Positions 48,760 through 57,733 of a stretch of 64,000 nucleotides of DNA are shown piece by piece. This DNA is from Paraburkholderia franconis (GTDB lineage Bacteria; Pseudomonadota; Gammaproteobacteria; Burkholderiales; Burkholderiaceae), in assembly GCF_009362735.1 (NCBI RefSeq), contig NZ_WHNP01000008.1:124001-188000 (forward strand), given 5' to 3'. The notes under the pieces were generated by a model. That model made no database searches. It was not told where the DNA came from and saw only the letters and a list, made by a program, of their open reading frames with translations. A program made the position numbers and the translations under genes. Every line of letters starts with the position of its first letter. The first letter of the stretch is position 1.

Positions 48760-48789
48760 CGGGTTCCTTGACTTGCTTATTCGCCGTCG

Positions 48790-49503
48790 TTACTTGCCTT
48801 GCGGGCGCAGATAAGCGAGCCAGCGGCGCTCGGCGCGGCGGAAGAGCCAGACGAGCGCAAAAGAGACGATCAGATAGAGCAGGGCGGCGATGCCGAAAGC
48901 GTCGAACGAACGGTAGGTCGCCGAGTTGACGTCGCGTGCAATCTTCAGGATGTCCGGCACGGTCGCGGTGAAGGCGACGGTGGTCGCGTGCAGCATCAGG
49001 ATCACTTCGTTGCTGTAGTACGGCAAGGCGCGGCGCAGCGCCGACGGCAGGATCACACGGCGATACAGCGTGAACTGCGACATGCCATAGGCGCGCGCGG
49101 CTTCGATTTCGCCGTACGGCGTCGCCTTGATCGCGCCCGCGAAAATCTCCGTCGTGTACGCGCAGGTGTTCAGCGTAAACGCGAGCAGCGTGCAATGCAT
49201 GCCGTCGCGAAAGAACGCGTTGGTCAGCGCGTTCGAGCGAATCATTTCGAGGCTGTAGAGGCCCGTATAGCAGAGCAGCAGTTGCACGTACAACGGCGTG
49301 CCGCGGAAGATGTAGGTATACAGCCACACCGCGCCCGCGAGCCATTTCTTCTTCGACACGCGCGCGACAGCGAGCGGTATCGACAGACAGAAGCCCAGGC
49401 CGATCGACACGACGAGCAGCCACAGCGTGATGACGACGCCCGTGAAGCGGTAGCCGTCCGTATAGAGATAGTTGCGCCAGTATTCCTGGATCAGCTCGAT
49501 CAT
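48790..49503 (-). CDS. hisM: Histidine/basic amino-acid ABC transporter, permease HisM
   Basis: A 237-residue inner-membrane permease with about five segments and the EAA-type coupling loop GEIEAARAYGMSQFTLYRRVILP. LPYYSNEVILMLHATTVAFTATVPDI is the conserved C-terminal part. The ATG at 49503 overlaps the TGA of hisQ by four bases (ATGA), so the two are translationally coupled. Confidence 0.92.
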   Translation of the reverse strand: MIELIQEYWRNYLYTDGYRFTGVVITLWLLVVSIGLGFCLSIPLAVARVSKKKWLAGAVWLYTYIFRGTPLYVQLLLCYTGLYSLEMIRSNALTNAFFRDGMHCTLLAFTLNTCAYTTEIFAGAIKATPYGEIEAARAYGMSQFTLYRRVILPSALRRALPYYSNEVILMLHATTVAFTATVPDILKIARDVNSATYRSFDAFGIAALLYLIVSFALVWLFRRAERRWLAYLRPQGK

Positions 49504-50189
49504 AGTTCCGCCTTGCGCACGCCAGTCGAGTAGCGTTTTTCGAGGTACATCAGCACGAAGTTCGACACTGTCGTGATCGCCAGATAGATCGCGCCGGCCA
49601 TCAGCGTGAAGAAGAAGAAACGCAGCGTGCCTTTGCCGGCATCCTGCGATGCCTTGACGACGTCCGCGAGGCCGATGATCGACACGAGCGCCGTCGCCTT
49701 GACCATCACCTGCCAGTTGTTGCCGATGCCGGGCAGCGCGAAGCGCATCATCTGCGGGAACATGATCCTCGAGAACACTTGCCAGGCCGTCATGCCGTAC
49801 GCGGCGCCCGCTTCGAGCTGGCCGCGCGGCACCGCGAGGAACGCGCCGCGGAAAGTCTCCGTGAAATACGCGCCGTAGATGAAGCCGAGCACGGCGACGC
49901 CGGCGACGAACGGATCGATGTCGATCTGGTCCCAGCCGAGCATGTCGGTGAGATTGTTCAGCCAGATCTGGATGCTGTAGAAGAGCAGCAGCATCAGCAC
50001 GAGATCGGGGACGCCGCGCACGAGTGTCGTGTAGAGCGTGCCGATGCCATACGACAAGCGGTTTTTCGACAGCTTCGCCGCCGCGCCGAGCAGACCGAGC
50101 AGAAACGCCAGCGCAAGCGACAGGATCGCCAGCTTGACGGTCTGCACCGTGCCGGCAAAGATGAGCGGGCCGTAGCCTTGAAAGAACAT
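49500..50189 (-). CDS. hisQ: Histidine/basic amino-acid ABC transporter, permease HisQ
   Basis: A 229-residue permease paired with HisM. The start MFFQGYGPLIFAGTVQTVKLA and the coupling loop QLEAGAAYGMTAWQVFSRIMFPQMM are typical of HisQ. The membrane segments are at about residues 12-35, 50-72, 95-115, 150-170 and 190-212. The ATG follows a moderate ribosome-binding site (GGACTCACTATG region). A 308-bp gap separates it from the binding-protein gene. Confidence 0.92.
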   Translation of the reverse strand: MFFQGYGPLIFAGTVQTVKLAILSLALAFLLGLLGAAAKLSKNRLSYGIGTLYTTLVRGVPDLVLMLLLFYSIQIWLNNLTDMLGWDQIDIDPFVAGVAVLGFIYGAYFTETFRGAFLAVPRGQLEAGAAYGMTAWQVFSRIMFPQMMRFALPGIGNNWQVMVKATALVSIIGLADVVKASQDAGKGTLRFFFFTLMAGAIYLAITTVSNFVLMYLEKRYSTGVRKAEL

Positions 50190-50497
50190 AGTGAGTCCTT
50201 GACGACGCTCCCGCGCGCCGCGAAAGACGCGGAACGCGTGCGCTGCGGCGGGTCGCGCGAAGGCCGATGCGGTATCGCCTTCGATGTCTCCCGTGCGGCG
50301 CACAGCATGCCGCTGTGCGAATCATGACTGCCTGACCATTGCCGGCCGGCAGCGCGTTTTCCAGCTTGTTTGCTACTGCTTGTTCGTTACTTCGTGTGCG
50401 ACTGTATTACGAAGCCCGGCGACAAGCCCATCCGGGCCTGTCCCGAGCCTTTGCTGCGCGACGCCGGCGCAGGCGGCCCGCCCACGCCCATCAGAGG
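50190..50497. other. Gap between binding-protein and permease genes, with hairpin
   Basis: There is no gene in this 308-bp gap. An 8-bp stem CGCACAGC/GCTGTGCG (50299-50306 with 50312-50319) could protect the 3' end of the binding-protein mRNA and lower permease expression, a known arrangement in such operons. Confidence 0.5.
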
Positions 50498-51274
50498 CTA
50501 GCGGCTCTGATAAATATCGACGTCGAAGTACTGCTTCTCGAGCCGCTTGAACGTGCCGTCCTGGTGGATGTCGGCGAGCGCCTTGTTGAGCTTCGCTTTC
50601 AGCTCGCCGTCTTCCTTTCGCACGCCGATGGCCGTGCCTTCGCCGATCGTCTTCGGGTCCTTCACTTCCGGGCCGGCCCACGCGAAGCCCTTGCCGCGCG
50701 GCGTCTTCAGAAAGCCGGCGTCAGCCTGCAGTTCATCTTGCAGCGACGCGTCGAGACGCCCCGTCGCGAGATCGGCGTACACCTGATCCTGGTTCTGGTA
50801 CGGCACGATCGTCACGCCCTTGGGCTCCCAGTACGCCTTCGCGTACGCTTCCTGCGTCGTGCCCTGCTCGACGCCGACGTGCTTGCCCTTCAGCAATTCA
50901 GCCGTCGGCAGAAGCGGCGAGCCCGCCTTCGCGATCATGCGCGCGGGCGCGTCGAACAGCTTGTCGGAGAAGTCGATCTGCTCGCGGCGCTTGTCGGTGA
51001 CGGTCAGCGACGACACGATGATGTCGAACTTCTTGCCCTTCAGCGCCGGGATGATGCCGTCGAAATCCTGCGGAATCCACACGCACTTGACGTTCATCTT
51101 CGCGCAGAGCGCCTTCGTCAGATCGACGTCGAAACCGATCATCTGGCCATTCGGCGCCATCGATTCGAACGGCGGATAACTGGCGTCGACCCCGATGCGC
51201 ACGGTTTTCCATTCTTTTGCCATAGCCCCCGTGGCCATGACTGCGAGCGCTACGCACAGTGCGAGCTTCTTCAT
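50498..51274 (-). CDS. Lysine/arginine/ornithine- or histidine-binding periplasmic protein
   Basis: A 258-residue periplasmic binding protein (SBP family 3). The signal peptide is MKKLALCVALAVMATGAMA. RIGVDASYPPFESMAPNGQMIGFDVDL is the signature. DFDGIIPALKGKKFDIIVSSLTVTDKRREQIDFS and QDELQADAGFL are typical of ArgT/HisJ. The ATG at 51274 follows CAGGAGAAAC. It delivers the substrate to HisQMP encoded downstream; which basic amino acid is preferred cannot be read from the sequence. Confidence 0.93.
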   Translation of the reverse strand: MKKLALCVALAVMATGAMAKEWKTVRIGVDASYPPFESMAPNGQMIGFDVDLTKALCAKMNVKCVWIPQDFDGIIPALKGKKFDIIVSSLTVTDKRREQIDFSDKLFDAPARMIAKAGSPLLPTAELLKGKHVGVEQGTTQEAYAKAYWEPKGVTIVPYQNQDQVYADLATGRLDASLQDELQADAGFLKTPRGKGFAWAGPEVKDPKTIGEGTAIGVRKEDGELKAKLNKALADIHQDGTFKRLEKQYFDVDIYQSR

Positions 51275-51821
51275 GTTTCTCCTGACTTCCCGATCGCCGC
51301 GGTGCCGTCCCGCGCCGGCGACCGCCGGCTGGTGGCCGGCCGTCGCCATTCTAGGCGGACAAAATTATGCTGCCCGGGTTAAAGGCGAATTGACCGATTT
51401 GCCGCCGATTCATTGACCCAAGCGGCCTGCTGCTTGCCGGCCTCTTTCCCCACCCAGGCGGCCGCGAGGCGTGCTCCCCTTGCTGTCCGGGGGCGCGCGC
51501 TGTGAGCGGCGATCCGTCCGGACGCGGCACGCGCGTCGACCCTTTCCAAAAAGCGCGGTATTTTACCCGAACCCGGGCGCGGTGCCAGTGGCAGTCGTGT
51601 GGCAGCCGTGCGGAAAAAGCCCTTTGCCGCCAGAGACATGCGTGCGCGGCGCGATATCCCGGCATGCGTGCGGATGTCGTCACGACCGATGCGGCGCGCA
51701 TTGCACGGCCGTCGCCATTGCCGTCATTTGCGGAACGATCCGGTGCAGTGGCGGCGGTTGTTCCGGGCGCGCGCGGCCCATACATTCTTCCCGTCATCAC
51801 CAATTTTCACGGGAGAGTCAC
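51275..51821. other. 547-bp divergent region between binding protein and pirin
   Basis: No credible gene. A GCCGGC-rich palindromic patch occurs at about 51314-51341, and CATAAT-like and GGTAAAAT-like -10 candidates occur on the minus strand near 51363 and 51555. None has a good -35. Arg-rich short open frames here look GC-driven. Confidence 0.4.
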
Positions 51822-52529
51822 ATGATCACGATTCGCCGCTCCGACGAACGGGGCCACGCCAACCACGGCTGGCTAGACTCGAAGCACAGCTTCTCGTTTG
51901 CCGATTACTACGATCCGGAGCACATGCATTTCGGCCCGCTGCGCGTGATCAACGAGGATCGCATTGCGGGCGGGCAGGGCTTCGGCACGCACGGGCATCG
52001 CGACATGGAAATCGTCACGTATGTGCTCGACGGCGCGCTGTCGCATCGCGATAGCATGGGCAACGGCTCGACGATCCGCCCTGGCGACGTGCAGCGCATG
52101 AGCGCCGGCACGGGCGTGATGCATAGCGAGTTCAATGCGTCGCAGGAAGACCTGCTACATCTGCTGCAGATCTGGATCATCCCGAAGCGCGCGGGCGATC
52201 AACCCGGCTACGAGGAAAAGCGCTTCAGCGATGCGGACAAGCGCGGCCGTCTGCGCGTCGTCGTGTCGCCGGATGGGCGCGACGGCTCGGTGACGATTCA
52301 CGCCGACGCGTCGATCCACGCGGGTCTTTTCGACGGCGCGGAGCGCGCCGAGTATGCGCTAGCGGCTGGGCGCGAGGCGTATGTGCACATCGCGCGTGGC
52401 GCGCTGACGGTGAACGGCGAAGCGCTGAAGGCAGGCGACGCCGCGATGATCACCGATGCGTCCGCGGTCACGCTCGAGAACGGCGAGGGCGCCGAAGTGC
52501 TGCTGTTCGACCTGGGGCGGTTGCGTTAA
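51822..52529 (+). CDS. Pirin-family protein (YhaK/quercetinase-like bicupin)
   Basis: A 235-residue bicupin. The N-terminal cupin has the metal-binding His/Glu set in [15 protein letters not shown] (His57, His59) and [10 protein letters not shown]. The family also includes quercetin 2,3-dioxygenases of the YhaK/YhhW type and redox sensors. [32 protein letters not shown] is the standard start. The ATG follows GGGAGAGTCAC. It has its own terminator. Confidence 0.93.
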   Translation: MITIRRSDERGHANHGWLDSKHSFSFADYYDPEHMHFGPLRVINEDRIAGGQGFGTHGHRDMEIVTYVLDGALSHRDSMGNGSTIRPGDVQRMSAGTGVMHSEFNASQEDLLHLLQIWIIPKRAGDQPGYEEKRFSDADKRGRLRVVVSPDGRDGSVTIHADASIHAGLFDGAERAEYALAAGREAYVHIARGALTVNGEALKAGDAAMITDASAVTLENGEGAEVLLFDLGRLR

Positions 52530-52587
52530 GCCGCCAGCCGTCAGGCTGTCGTCCGGGCGTTCGCGCTTTCGCCGGACCATCGATGAG

Positions 52588-52622
52588 AAACGCCACGGGA
52601 TGTCGTTCCCGTGGCGTTTTCT
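52588..52622 (+). terminator. Pirin gene terminator
   Basis: AAACGCCACGGGA (52588-52600) pairs with TCCCGTGGCGTTT (52607-52619), then TTC. It lies 58 bp after the stop. Confidence 0.87.
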
Positions 52623-52706
52623 TCTACGTGTAGCACGCGATGATCGGCGCGAGGCAAGGGCGGCCGACCGCGCCGCCCTGCGCGACGCGTCACGTGCGAT
52701 CGCCGC

Positions 52707-53258
52707 TTACGGCTTCACCGCCGAAGCCGCCGCGTCGCCGCGATGCTTTTCCCAACGCTCGCGCATCTTCTCGTGACGCTGCTCCATCTTCGCGAAGTGC
52801 TGCTTGAGCGAGGTGCTGACGGTGGTCTTCTGCTGGTCGTTCAGGCCGTTATAGAAGTTGAGCCACGCCGTCGCCGTCTGTTCGCGCAGTTGCGCGTCCT
52901 TCTGCTCGATCTGCTGATGCGCGGCGTGCATCGCGTTCAGGTCGAGGATCGGCTGCTGCTGCATCTGCTTGAACTGCTGACGCATCTGCTCGTGGTTCGC
53001 GCGTTCCGCTTCATGGCTTTGCTTCATCGTGTCGAGCGCGGCCTGCCATTGCTTTTCCTGATCCGCGTTCAGCTTGAGCTGCCCGTGCAACTGGTTCAGC
53101 TCCTTCATAAAGTGGCCGTGGTGCCAGCCGGGACCGCCGGGGCCCATGCCACCGGGACCACCGGGGCCACCTTGGGGCTGCGCGGCGAACGCGGACCCGA
53201 GACTCAGTGCGAGCGATGCAGCGGCGACGGCGAGAAAGCGTGATGTTTTTTTGGACAT
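52707..53258 (-). CDS. Spy/CpxP-like periplasmic protein
   Basis: A 183-residue exported protein: signal peptide to SAFA (about residue 25), then a Gly/Pro-rich linker (GGPGGPGGMGPGGPG), then an all-helical, Gln/His/Lys-rich domain with the LTxxQ-like repeat LNADQEKQW and LNDQQKTTV. This is the pattern of Spy/CpxP periplasmic chaperones and stress sensors. It is divergent from an OmpR/CpxR-type regulator. A GTAAT-N5-GTAAC box lies 123 bp upstream of its start codon on its own strand. Confidence 0.85.
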   Translation of the reverse strand: MSKKTSRFLAVAAASLALSLGSAFAAQPQGGPGGPGGMGPGGPGWHHGHFMKELNQLHGQLKLNADQEKQWQAALDTMKQSHEAERANHEQMRQQFKQMQQQPILDLNAMHAAHQQIEQKDAQLREQTATAWLNFYNGLNDQQKTTVSTSLKQHFAKMEQRHEKMRERWEKHRGDAAASAVKP

Positions 53259-53380
53259 TACAGTGCTCCTTGATGACTAGCCGACGATGCCGCCTGTCTC
53301 GAAGGTGGACGGGCGTGCATTCGGTAAGGCACAGCGTAGAGGGATCGAACGAGGGGCGTGTTACGCGTATCCTTGCGGAA

Positions 53381-53395
53381 GTTACGCGACATTAC
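53381..53395 (-). promoter_or_regulatory. CpxR-like box facing the Spy/CpxP-like gene
   Basis: On the minus strand GTAATGTCGCGTAAC has two GTAAY units 10 bp apart, like the CpxR consensus GTAAA-N5-GTAAA. A further GTTAC (53360-53364) lies 21 bp away, two helical turns. Confidence 0.5.
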
Positions 53396-53409
53396 GTGTG
53401 CCTTTCGCG

Positions 53410-53424
53410 GTAACACCCCGTAAC
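53410..53424 (+). promoter_or_regulatory. CpxR-like box facing the response-regulator gene
   Basis: GTAACACCCCGTAAC has two GTAAC units 10 bp apart, 58 bp upstream of the regulator ATG. With the mirrored box at 53381-53395 it suggests joint control of both divergent units. Confidence 0.5.
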
Positions 53425-53481
53425 CCTTTCGGGGGTCAGTTGGGTCGAATAGCCGTCGGGGCGCGCGTTACACTTCAAGCC

Positions 53482-54207
53482 ATGGCTACTCAAATTCTTG
53501 TCGTCGATGACGACGTCGAACTGCGCGACCTGCTGCGCGATTACCTGGCCCGGCAAGGCATCGAGGTTTCGGTGCTGCATGACGCCAGCTCTCTGGAACG
53601 CCGCATCGAGCGCGAACGTCCCGACCTGATCGTGCTGGACCTGATGATGCCGGGTGTCGACGGGCTGACGGCGCTGCGCAAGCTGCGCGCGTCGGGTGAC
53701 GATATCCCCGTCATCATGCTCACGGCGCGCGCCGACGATGTGGACCGTATCGTTGGCCTGGAACTCGGCGCGGACGATTACCTCGGCAAGCCGTTCAATC
53801 CGCGTGAGCTGCTCGCTCGCGTGCAGGCAGTGTTGCGACGCCGCAAGACGCAGCCGTCGGCGGCCGCGCCCGAGCAGCGCGAGCCGTTTTCGTTCGGCCG
53901 CTTCACGCTCGATTTCCAGTCGCGCACGCTGCATCAGGAAGGCAAGCCGCTCACGCTGTCCGGCAGCGAATTCGCGCTGCTGAAGATCTTCGTTAATCAC
54001 CCGATGCGCACGCTCACCCGCGAGCGCCTGCTCGAACTGCTGCACGGTCCCGAATACGACGGCACCGACCGCGGCATTGACGTGCAGGTGTGGCGCCTGC
54101 GCCGCATCCTCGAAACCGATCCGTCCGTTCCGCGCTTCATCCAGACCGTGCGCGGGCGCGGATATGTGTTCGTCCCCGATGGCGAGCAACATGCGTCGTC
54201 CAATTGA
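53482..54207 (+). CDS. OmpR/CpxR-type response regulator
   Basis: A 241-residue two-component regulator. The receiver has acidic residues in VVDDDVELRD, phospho-acceptor Asp53 in LDLMMPGVDG, and Lys in LGKPFNPRELLARV. The C-terminal winged helix is of the Trans_reg_C type, with PLTLSGSEFALLKIFVNHPMRTLTRERL and VRGRGYVF. The ATG at 53482 gives MATQILVVDDD. The kinase gene starts at 54191, inside the end of this gene, so the pair is co-translated. Confidence 0.94.
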   Translation: MATQILVVDDDVELRDLLRDYLARQGIEVSVLHDASSLERRIERERPDLIVLDLMMPGVDGLTALRKLRASGDDIPVIMLTARADDVDRIVGLELGADDYLGKPFNPRELLARVQAVLRRRKTQPSAAAPEQREPFSFGRFTLDFQSRTLHQEGKPLTLSGSEFALLKIFVNHPMRTLTRERLLELLHGPEYDGTDRGIDVQVWRLRRILETDPSVPRFIQTVRGRGYVFVPDGEQHASSN

Positions 54208-55522
54208 TTCGCTGTTCGGACGGCTGGCGCTGCTGGTCGTCTGCGTGCTGCTGCTGTCGCATTTCGCGTGGTATCTGCTGGTACGTTTCGAGCGCAACCA
54301 GTTGCAGACGCGCTACGCCGTCGAAGAAGCGGTGTTTCTCGTCGATGCCGTGCGCGATCACGTGAGGCGCGAGCCCGACCAGCCGCTACCGTCGCGCGTG
54401 CGTCTCGTCGATCCCGCCAGCAACGACGTGCCGCCCGATGCGCCAAACCTGCCCATGCCGCTCAACCGCTTCCTTGACGACGTGCGCGACCGCATGCCGA
54501 CCTCGACGCAGGTGCGCATCGGCGCGCCCGGCAAGCCGCCCACGTTATGGGTGCGCTCGGCGAGCGACGCGAGCTGGATCGTCGTGCCCGTGCAGCCATT
54601 GCGGCCGCCGCGGCCGCTCGACCGGATGGTGCTGTGGCTCGGCATCATTTTCTCGGCGGGCGTGATGGCGGCGCTCTTCGCGGCGTGGCAGTTGCAGCAG
54701 CCGCTGCGCTCGCTCGCGCAGGCTGTCGCGCGCTTCGGGCGCGGCCTGCCCGTGCCGCCGTTGCGCGAACGCGGGCCGCGCGAGTTGCGTCAGCTGACGC
54801 ACGGCTTCAATCAGATGGTCCAGGAAGTCGAGCGCACGGAGCACGACCGCGCCGTGATGCTCGCGGGTGTCGCGCACGATCTGAAGACGCCGCTTGCGCG
54901 TCTGCGGCTGCGCGCCGAAATGATGGACGAACCGAAGATGCGCGACGGCGTCGTGCGCGACGTCGATTCGATGACGCATATCGTCGAGCAGTTTCTGGTG
55001 TTCGCGCATGACGGCGCGGATCGCAGCGAGCCCGTCGAAGTGGATGCGCAGTGCGAGCGCGTGGTGCGCAGCTATCGTGCGGTATCGTCGGGCGCGCCGA
55101 CGGTGCAGACGGATTTGTGCGCCGGTCCCGGATTCAGGCTGCCCGCGGCGACGCTCGACCGCATCCTGTCGAATCTGCTCGATAACGCGCATGCGTATGG
55201 CGCGCCGCCCGTTGTCGTTTCCACGGCGCGCACGCCGCGCGGCTTCACGCTGACCATCAGCGACAACGGCAGTGGCATTGCCGCGCAGGACCTGATCAAC
55301 GCAAGCCGTCCGTTCGTGCGGCTCGATCCCGCGCGCGGCGGCAACGGCCATAGCGGCCTGGGGCTCGCAATCGTCGAGCGGCTCGTGCGCCGCGCGGGCG
55401 GCGAATGGCAGATCGGCAACAACGACGCCGCAACCAACGGCGGGCGAGGGCTGCGCGTGCAGATGACGTTCCCATTGGAATTAGAGTCGCGCGCGGCGGC
55501 GACCTCGGAAAGCGCCTGGTGA
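54191..55522 (+). CDS. EnvZ/CpxA-type sensor histidine kinase
   Basis: A 443-residue membrane kinase: segment 1 at about residues 9-31, a periplasmic sensor of about 120 residues, segment 2 at about 152-175, and HAMP (about 175-225). The phospho-acceptor His229 is in GVAHDLKTPLARLRLR. The ATP-binding domain has the N box LSNLLDNAHAYG, G1 SDNGSGI and G2 GHSGLGLAIV. It overlaps the regulator gene by 17 bp. The Spy/CpxP-like neighbour suggests envelope stress as the signal, but this is inference. Confidence 0.94.
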   Translation: MRRPIDSLFGRLALLVVCVLLLSHFAWYLLVRFERNQLQTRYAVEEAVFLVDAVRDHVRREPDQPLPSRVRLVDPASNDVPPDAPNLPMPLNRFLDDVRDRMPTSTQVRIGAPGKPPTLWVRSASDASWIVVPVQPLRPPRPLDRMVLWLGIIFSAGVMAALFAAWQLQQPLRSLAQAVARFGRGLPVPPLRERGPRELRQLTHGFNQMVQEVERTEHDRAVMLAGVAHDLKTPLARLRLRAEMMDEPKMRDGVVRDVDSMTHIVEQFLVFAHDGADRSEPVEVDAQCERVVRSYRAVSSGAPTVQTDLCAGPGFRLPAATLDRILSNLLDNAHAYGAPPVVVSTARTPRGFTLTISDNGSGIAAQDLINASRPFVRLDPARGGNGHSGLGLAIVERLVRRAGGEWQIGNNDAATNGGRGLRVQMTFPLELESRAAATSESAW

Positions 55523-55567
55523 TCCGCTGCGCGGGGTGAGAAGGATCGACGGAACTTGATGAGTATC

Positions 55568-55598
55568 GACGGGCAGTGACGCCCGTCATTCCCTTTCA
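55568..55598 (+). terminator. Weak terminator after the kinase gene
   Basis: GACGGGC (55568-55574), a 6-nt loop, GCCCGTC (55581-55587), then ATTCCCTTTC. The T-tract is poor. Confidence 0.45.
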
Positions 55599-55630
55599 TG
55601 CGCGCTGCGCGCGAGGCGAGAGGGTCGCGC

Positions 55631-55897
55631 CTATTCGGTGAAGAGCGAGTTGAGCGCGGCGGCCGCTTCGCTGTCGACGGTATTCCACGTGACCGTGTCC
55701 GCCTCGAAGATGTAGTGCGTCGTGTACTTGCCAAGACGCGCCAGGATTTCTTCCTGGATCACTTCCGGCGCCACTTCGAGTTTCAGATACCACGCGGTCG
55801 ACGACAGGCGTGTCTGAAACGCGCCGTACTCTGCAAGCAGATGATCGAAAGCGTCAGCGTCCTGATCGCGGCAGACGATGACCAGATTTCCCTTCAT
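55631..55897 (-). CDS. Small hypothetical protein, possible ferredoxin-like (SinR/Cas2-like) fold
   Basis: An 88-residue protein, MKGNLVIVCRDQDADAFDHL through STAWYLKLEVAPEVIQEEIL to HYIFEADTVTWNTVDSEAAA. The alternation of strand LVIVCRD, helix, strand AWYLKLEV, helix and strand HYIFEADTV resembles the small SinR-type, Cas2-like ferredoxin fold, but that is pattern reading only. No CRISPR array or cas gene is nearby. The ATG follows CGGAGGTTCGC, an excellent ribosome-binding site, so it is a real gene. Function unknown. Confidence 0.7.
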   Translation of the reverse strand: MKGNLVIVCRDQDADAFDHLLAEYGAFQTRLSSTAWYLKLEVAPEVIQEEILARLGKYTTHYIFEADTVTWNTVDSEAAAALNSLFTE

Positions 55898-56053
55898 GCG
55901 AACCTCCGGGGAGCGTATAGCGGTGATCACAACCTTCGTTCGAAAGTCGATGATACCTGCTTGCGCTTCGCTTGCCCGGCGGCTTCGGCACAGGGATGCA
56001 GGCTGCATGGCCCGCAAACACCATGCGCGTACCTGACCGCGCATTTCAGAGGA

Positions 56054-57733
56054 TCACCAGACGCTGGCGGACGCGCGCGTGGGCGGCGCGGTGTCGTCGG
56101 GCGGAACGGCTTCGCTGCGATCGCGGCCGCCCTGTTTTGCCGTATAGAGCGCCTGGTCGGCGCGGCTGACGATGCGCTCCGGCAAATCCTCCTGCGACAA
56201 TTCCGTGATGCCGATGCTTACGCTCAAGCCCACCGACGGAGGCAGCTTCGTCGACGGCATCGACTTGAGCCTCACGCGCAGGCGCTCGACTACTTCGAGC
56301 CCCGCGCCGAGTGCCGTCGCGGGCAGCAGAATGCCGAACTCCTCGCCGCCCAGCCGCCCGATCGCGTCGCTGCCGCGCAGCTCGCTGCGGCACGTGTCGA
56401 CGAAATGTTCGAGCGCGCGGTCGCCCGCCGCGTGGCCGAAGCGATCGTTGATCTGCTTGAAGTGATCGAGGTCGGCGATCGCCATGCAGAGCGGCTCGCC
56501 CGCCGCATGCGCACGGTCGATCTCATGGCGCAACAGGTCGAGGAAATAGCGCCGCGACAGCGCGCCTGTCAGGGCGTCGTGGCGGGCCTCGGCGGACAGC
56601 AGCGTATTGGCCGACTGCAACTGCTCGGCGAGCACGCGCGTCGCGCGGTGGTGGCGCCGCTCGCGCAGGTACGACACGGTGATCACCCAGGCCAGCGCGA
56701 CCGTACCCGCGAGCGTCAGGAACACCAGCAGGTGATCGCGCTTGTGATTGCGCATCAGTTCGGGCCAGGCGGCGAGAGGATCGACGAGATGCGCGGAGAG
56801 CCCCGAATTCAATCCTTCGCGGGACTGGTAGAGCGTCGGGACCGGCTGGCCGGGCATGTCGAACAGTTGCTCGGCGATCTCAGGCGGCACCCACGGCGCA
56901 TCGCGGCGCACCTGCCCCTTGACGGCCCGGATCTGCACGGGCTGGAAGTGGTCGCGGTGATAGGTGCTCATGCGCTCGGCCTCGCGCATCTGCGTGACGC
57001 GCGAGTTCGGCAGCGCCTCACCTTCGAGCGCGGCGTTGTGCGCCATGATGATCACGCCGTTGTCGTCGGTGACGAAGGTGCCTGCGTGCGCGACCCAGTG
57101 ACGCAGCCGCGCGATGCCGACCTTCGCGACGATCGCGCCGACCAGCAGCCCATCGTCGTAGACGGGCGCGGAAATGAAAATGCCCGGCTCGCCGCTCATG
57201 CGGCCCACGCCGTACGCCTCGCCGAATGCGCCGAGCAGCGCGTTGGTCAGATAGCTGCGCGAGCGCATGTCGATGCCGACGAACGACTGCGCGTTCTGCG
57301 CGTTGCTCGCGGCCACGCATAGTCCGTTCGCGTTGACGAGCCAGATGATGTCGAGGCCGGAGAAGCCCTGAGCGTCGCGCAGAAAGCCGTCGATGCCCGC
57401 CAGCTCGGGCGATTTCAGCAATTCTTCCCGATGAGCGGGTTCCCCGTCGACGCCTGAAACGGCATAATTCTGCGAGTGCGTCAGCGCCTGCTGGATCACG
57501 CCGAGTTCGGCCATGGTGGCGGGTATGGCACGCGACATCGCCAGGTCGCTCGCGATCACTTCGGCCATGTTGTAGACGATCGAGCCGGACATCTGCCGCT
57601 GCTGGCGCAAGGCGGCATCCAGTTCTTGCTGTACCATCCGGTCCGCGACCAGGCCGGATGCGAACCAGCATGCGATCACGACCAGTATGAAACTGGCCGG
57701 TCCCGATGCCTGGCGCAAGATTGTCCTTTTCAT
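56054..57733 (-). CDS. Diguanylate cyclase with extracytoplasmic CACHE-type sensor
   Basis: A 559-residue membrane protein that should make cyclic di-GMP. It has segment 1 (about residues 12-32), a large periplasmic double-CACHE-like sensor (about 33-325), segment 2 (about 333-353) and a GGDEF domain (about 380-545). The active site reads GGEEF (residues 462-466). The RxxD inhibitory I-site (RGSD) stands five residues before it, so product inhibition is likely. I chose the ATG giving MKRTILRQASG; the frame extends a little upstream without support. It is monocistronic. Confidence 0.94.
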   Translation of the reverse strand: MKRTILRQASGPASFILVVIACWFASGLVADRMVQQELDAALRQQRQMSGSIVYNMAEVIASDLAMSRAIPATMAELGVIQQALTHSQNYAVSGVDGEPAHREELLKSPELAGIDGFLRDAQGFSGLDIIWLVNANGLCVAASNAQNAQSFVGIDMRSRSYLTNALLGAFGEAYGVGRMSGEPGIFISAPVYDDGLLVGAIVAKVGIARLRHWVAHAGTFVTDDNGVIIMAHNAALEGEALPNSRVTQMREAERMSTYHRDHFQPVQIRAVKGQVRRDAPWVPPEIAEQLFDMPGQPVPTLYQSREGLNSGLSAHLVDPLAAWPELMRNHKRDHLLVFLTLAGTVALAWVITVSYLRERRHHRATRVLAEQLQSANTLLSAEARHDALTGALSRRYFLDLLRHEIDRAHAAGEPLCMAIADLDHFKQINDRFGHAAGDRALEHFVDTCRSELRGSDAIGRLGGEEFGILLPATALGAGLEVVERLRVRLKSMPSTKLPPSVGLSVSIGITELSQEDLPERIVSRADQALYTAKQGGRDRSEAVPPDDTAPPTRASASVW

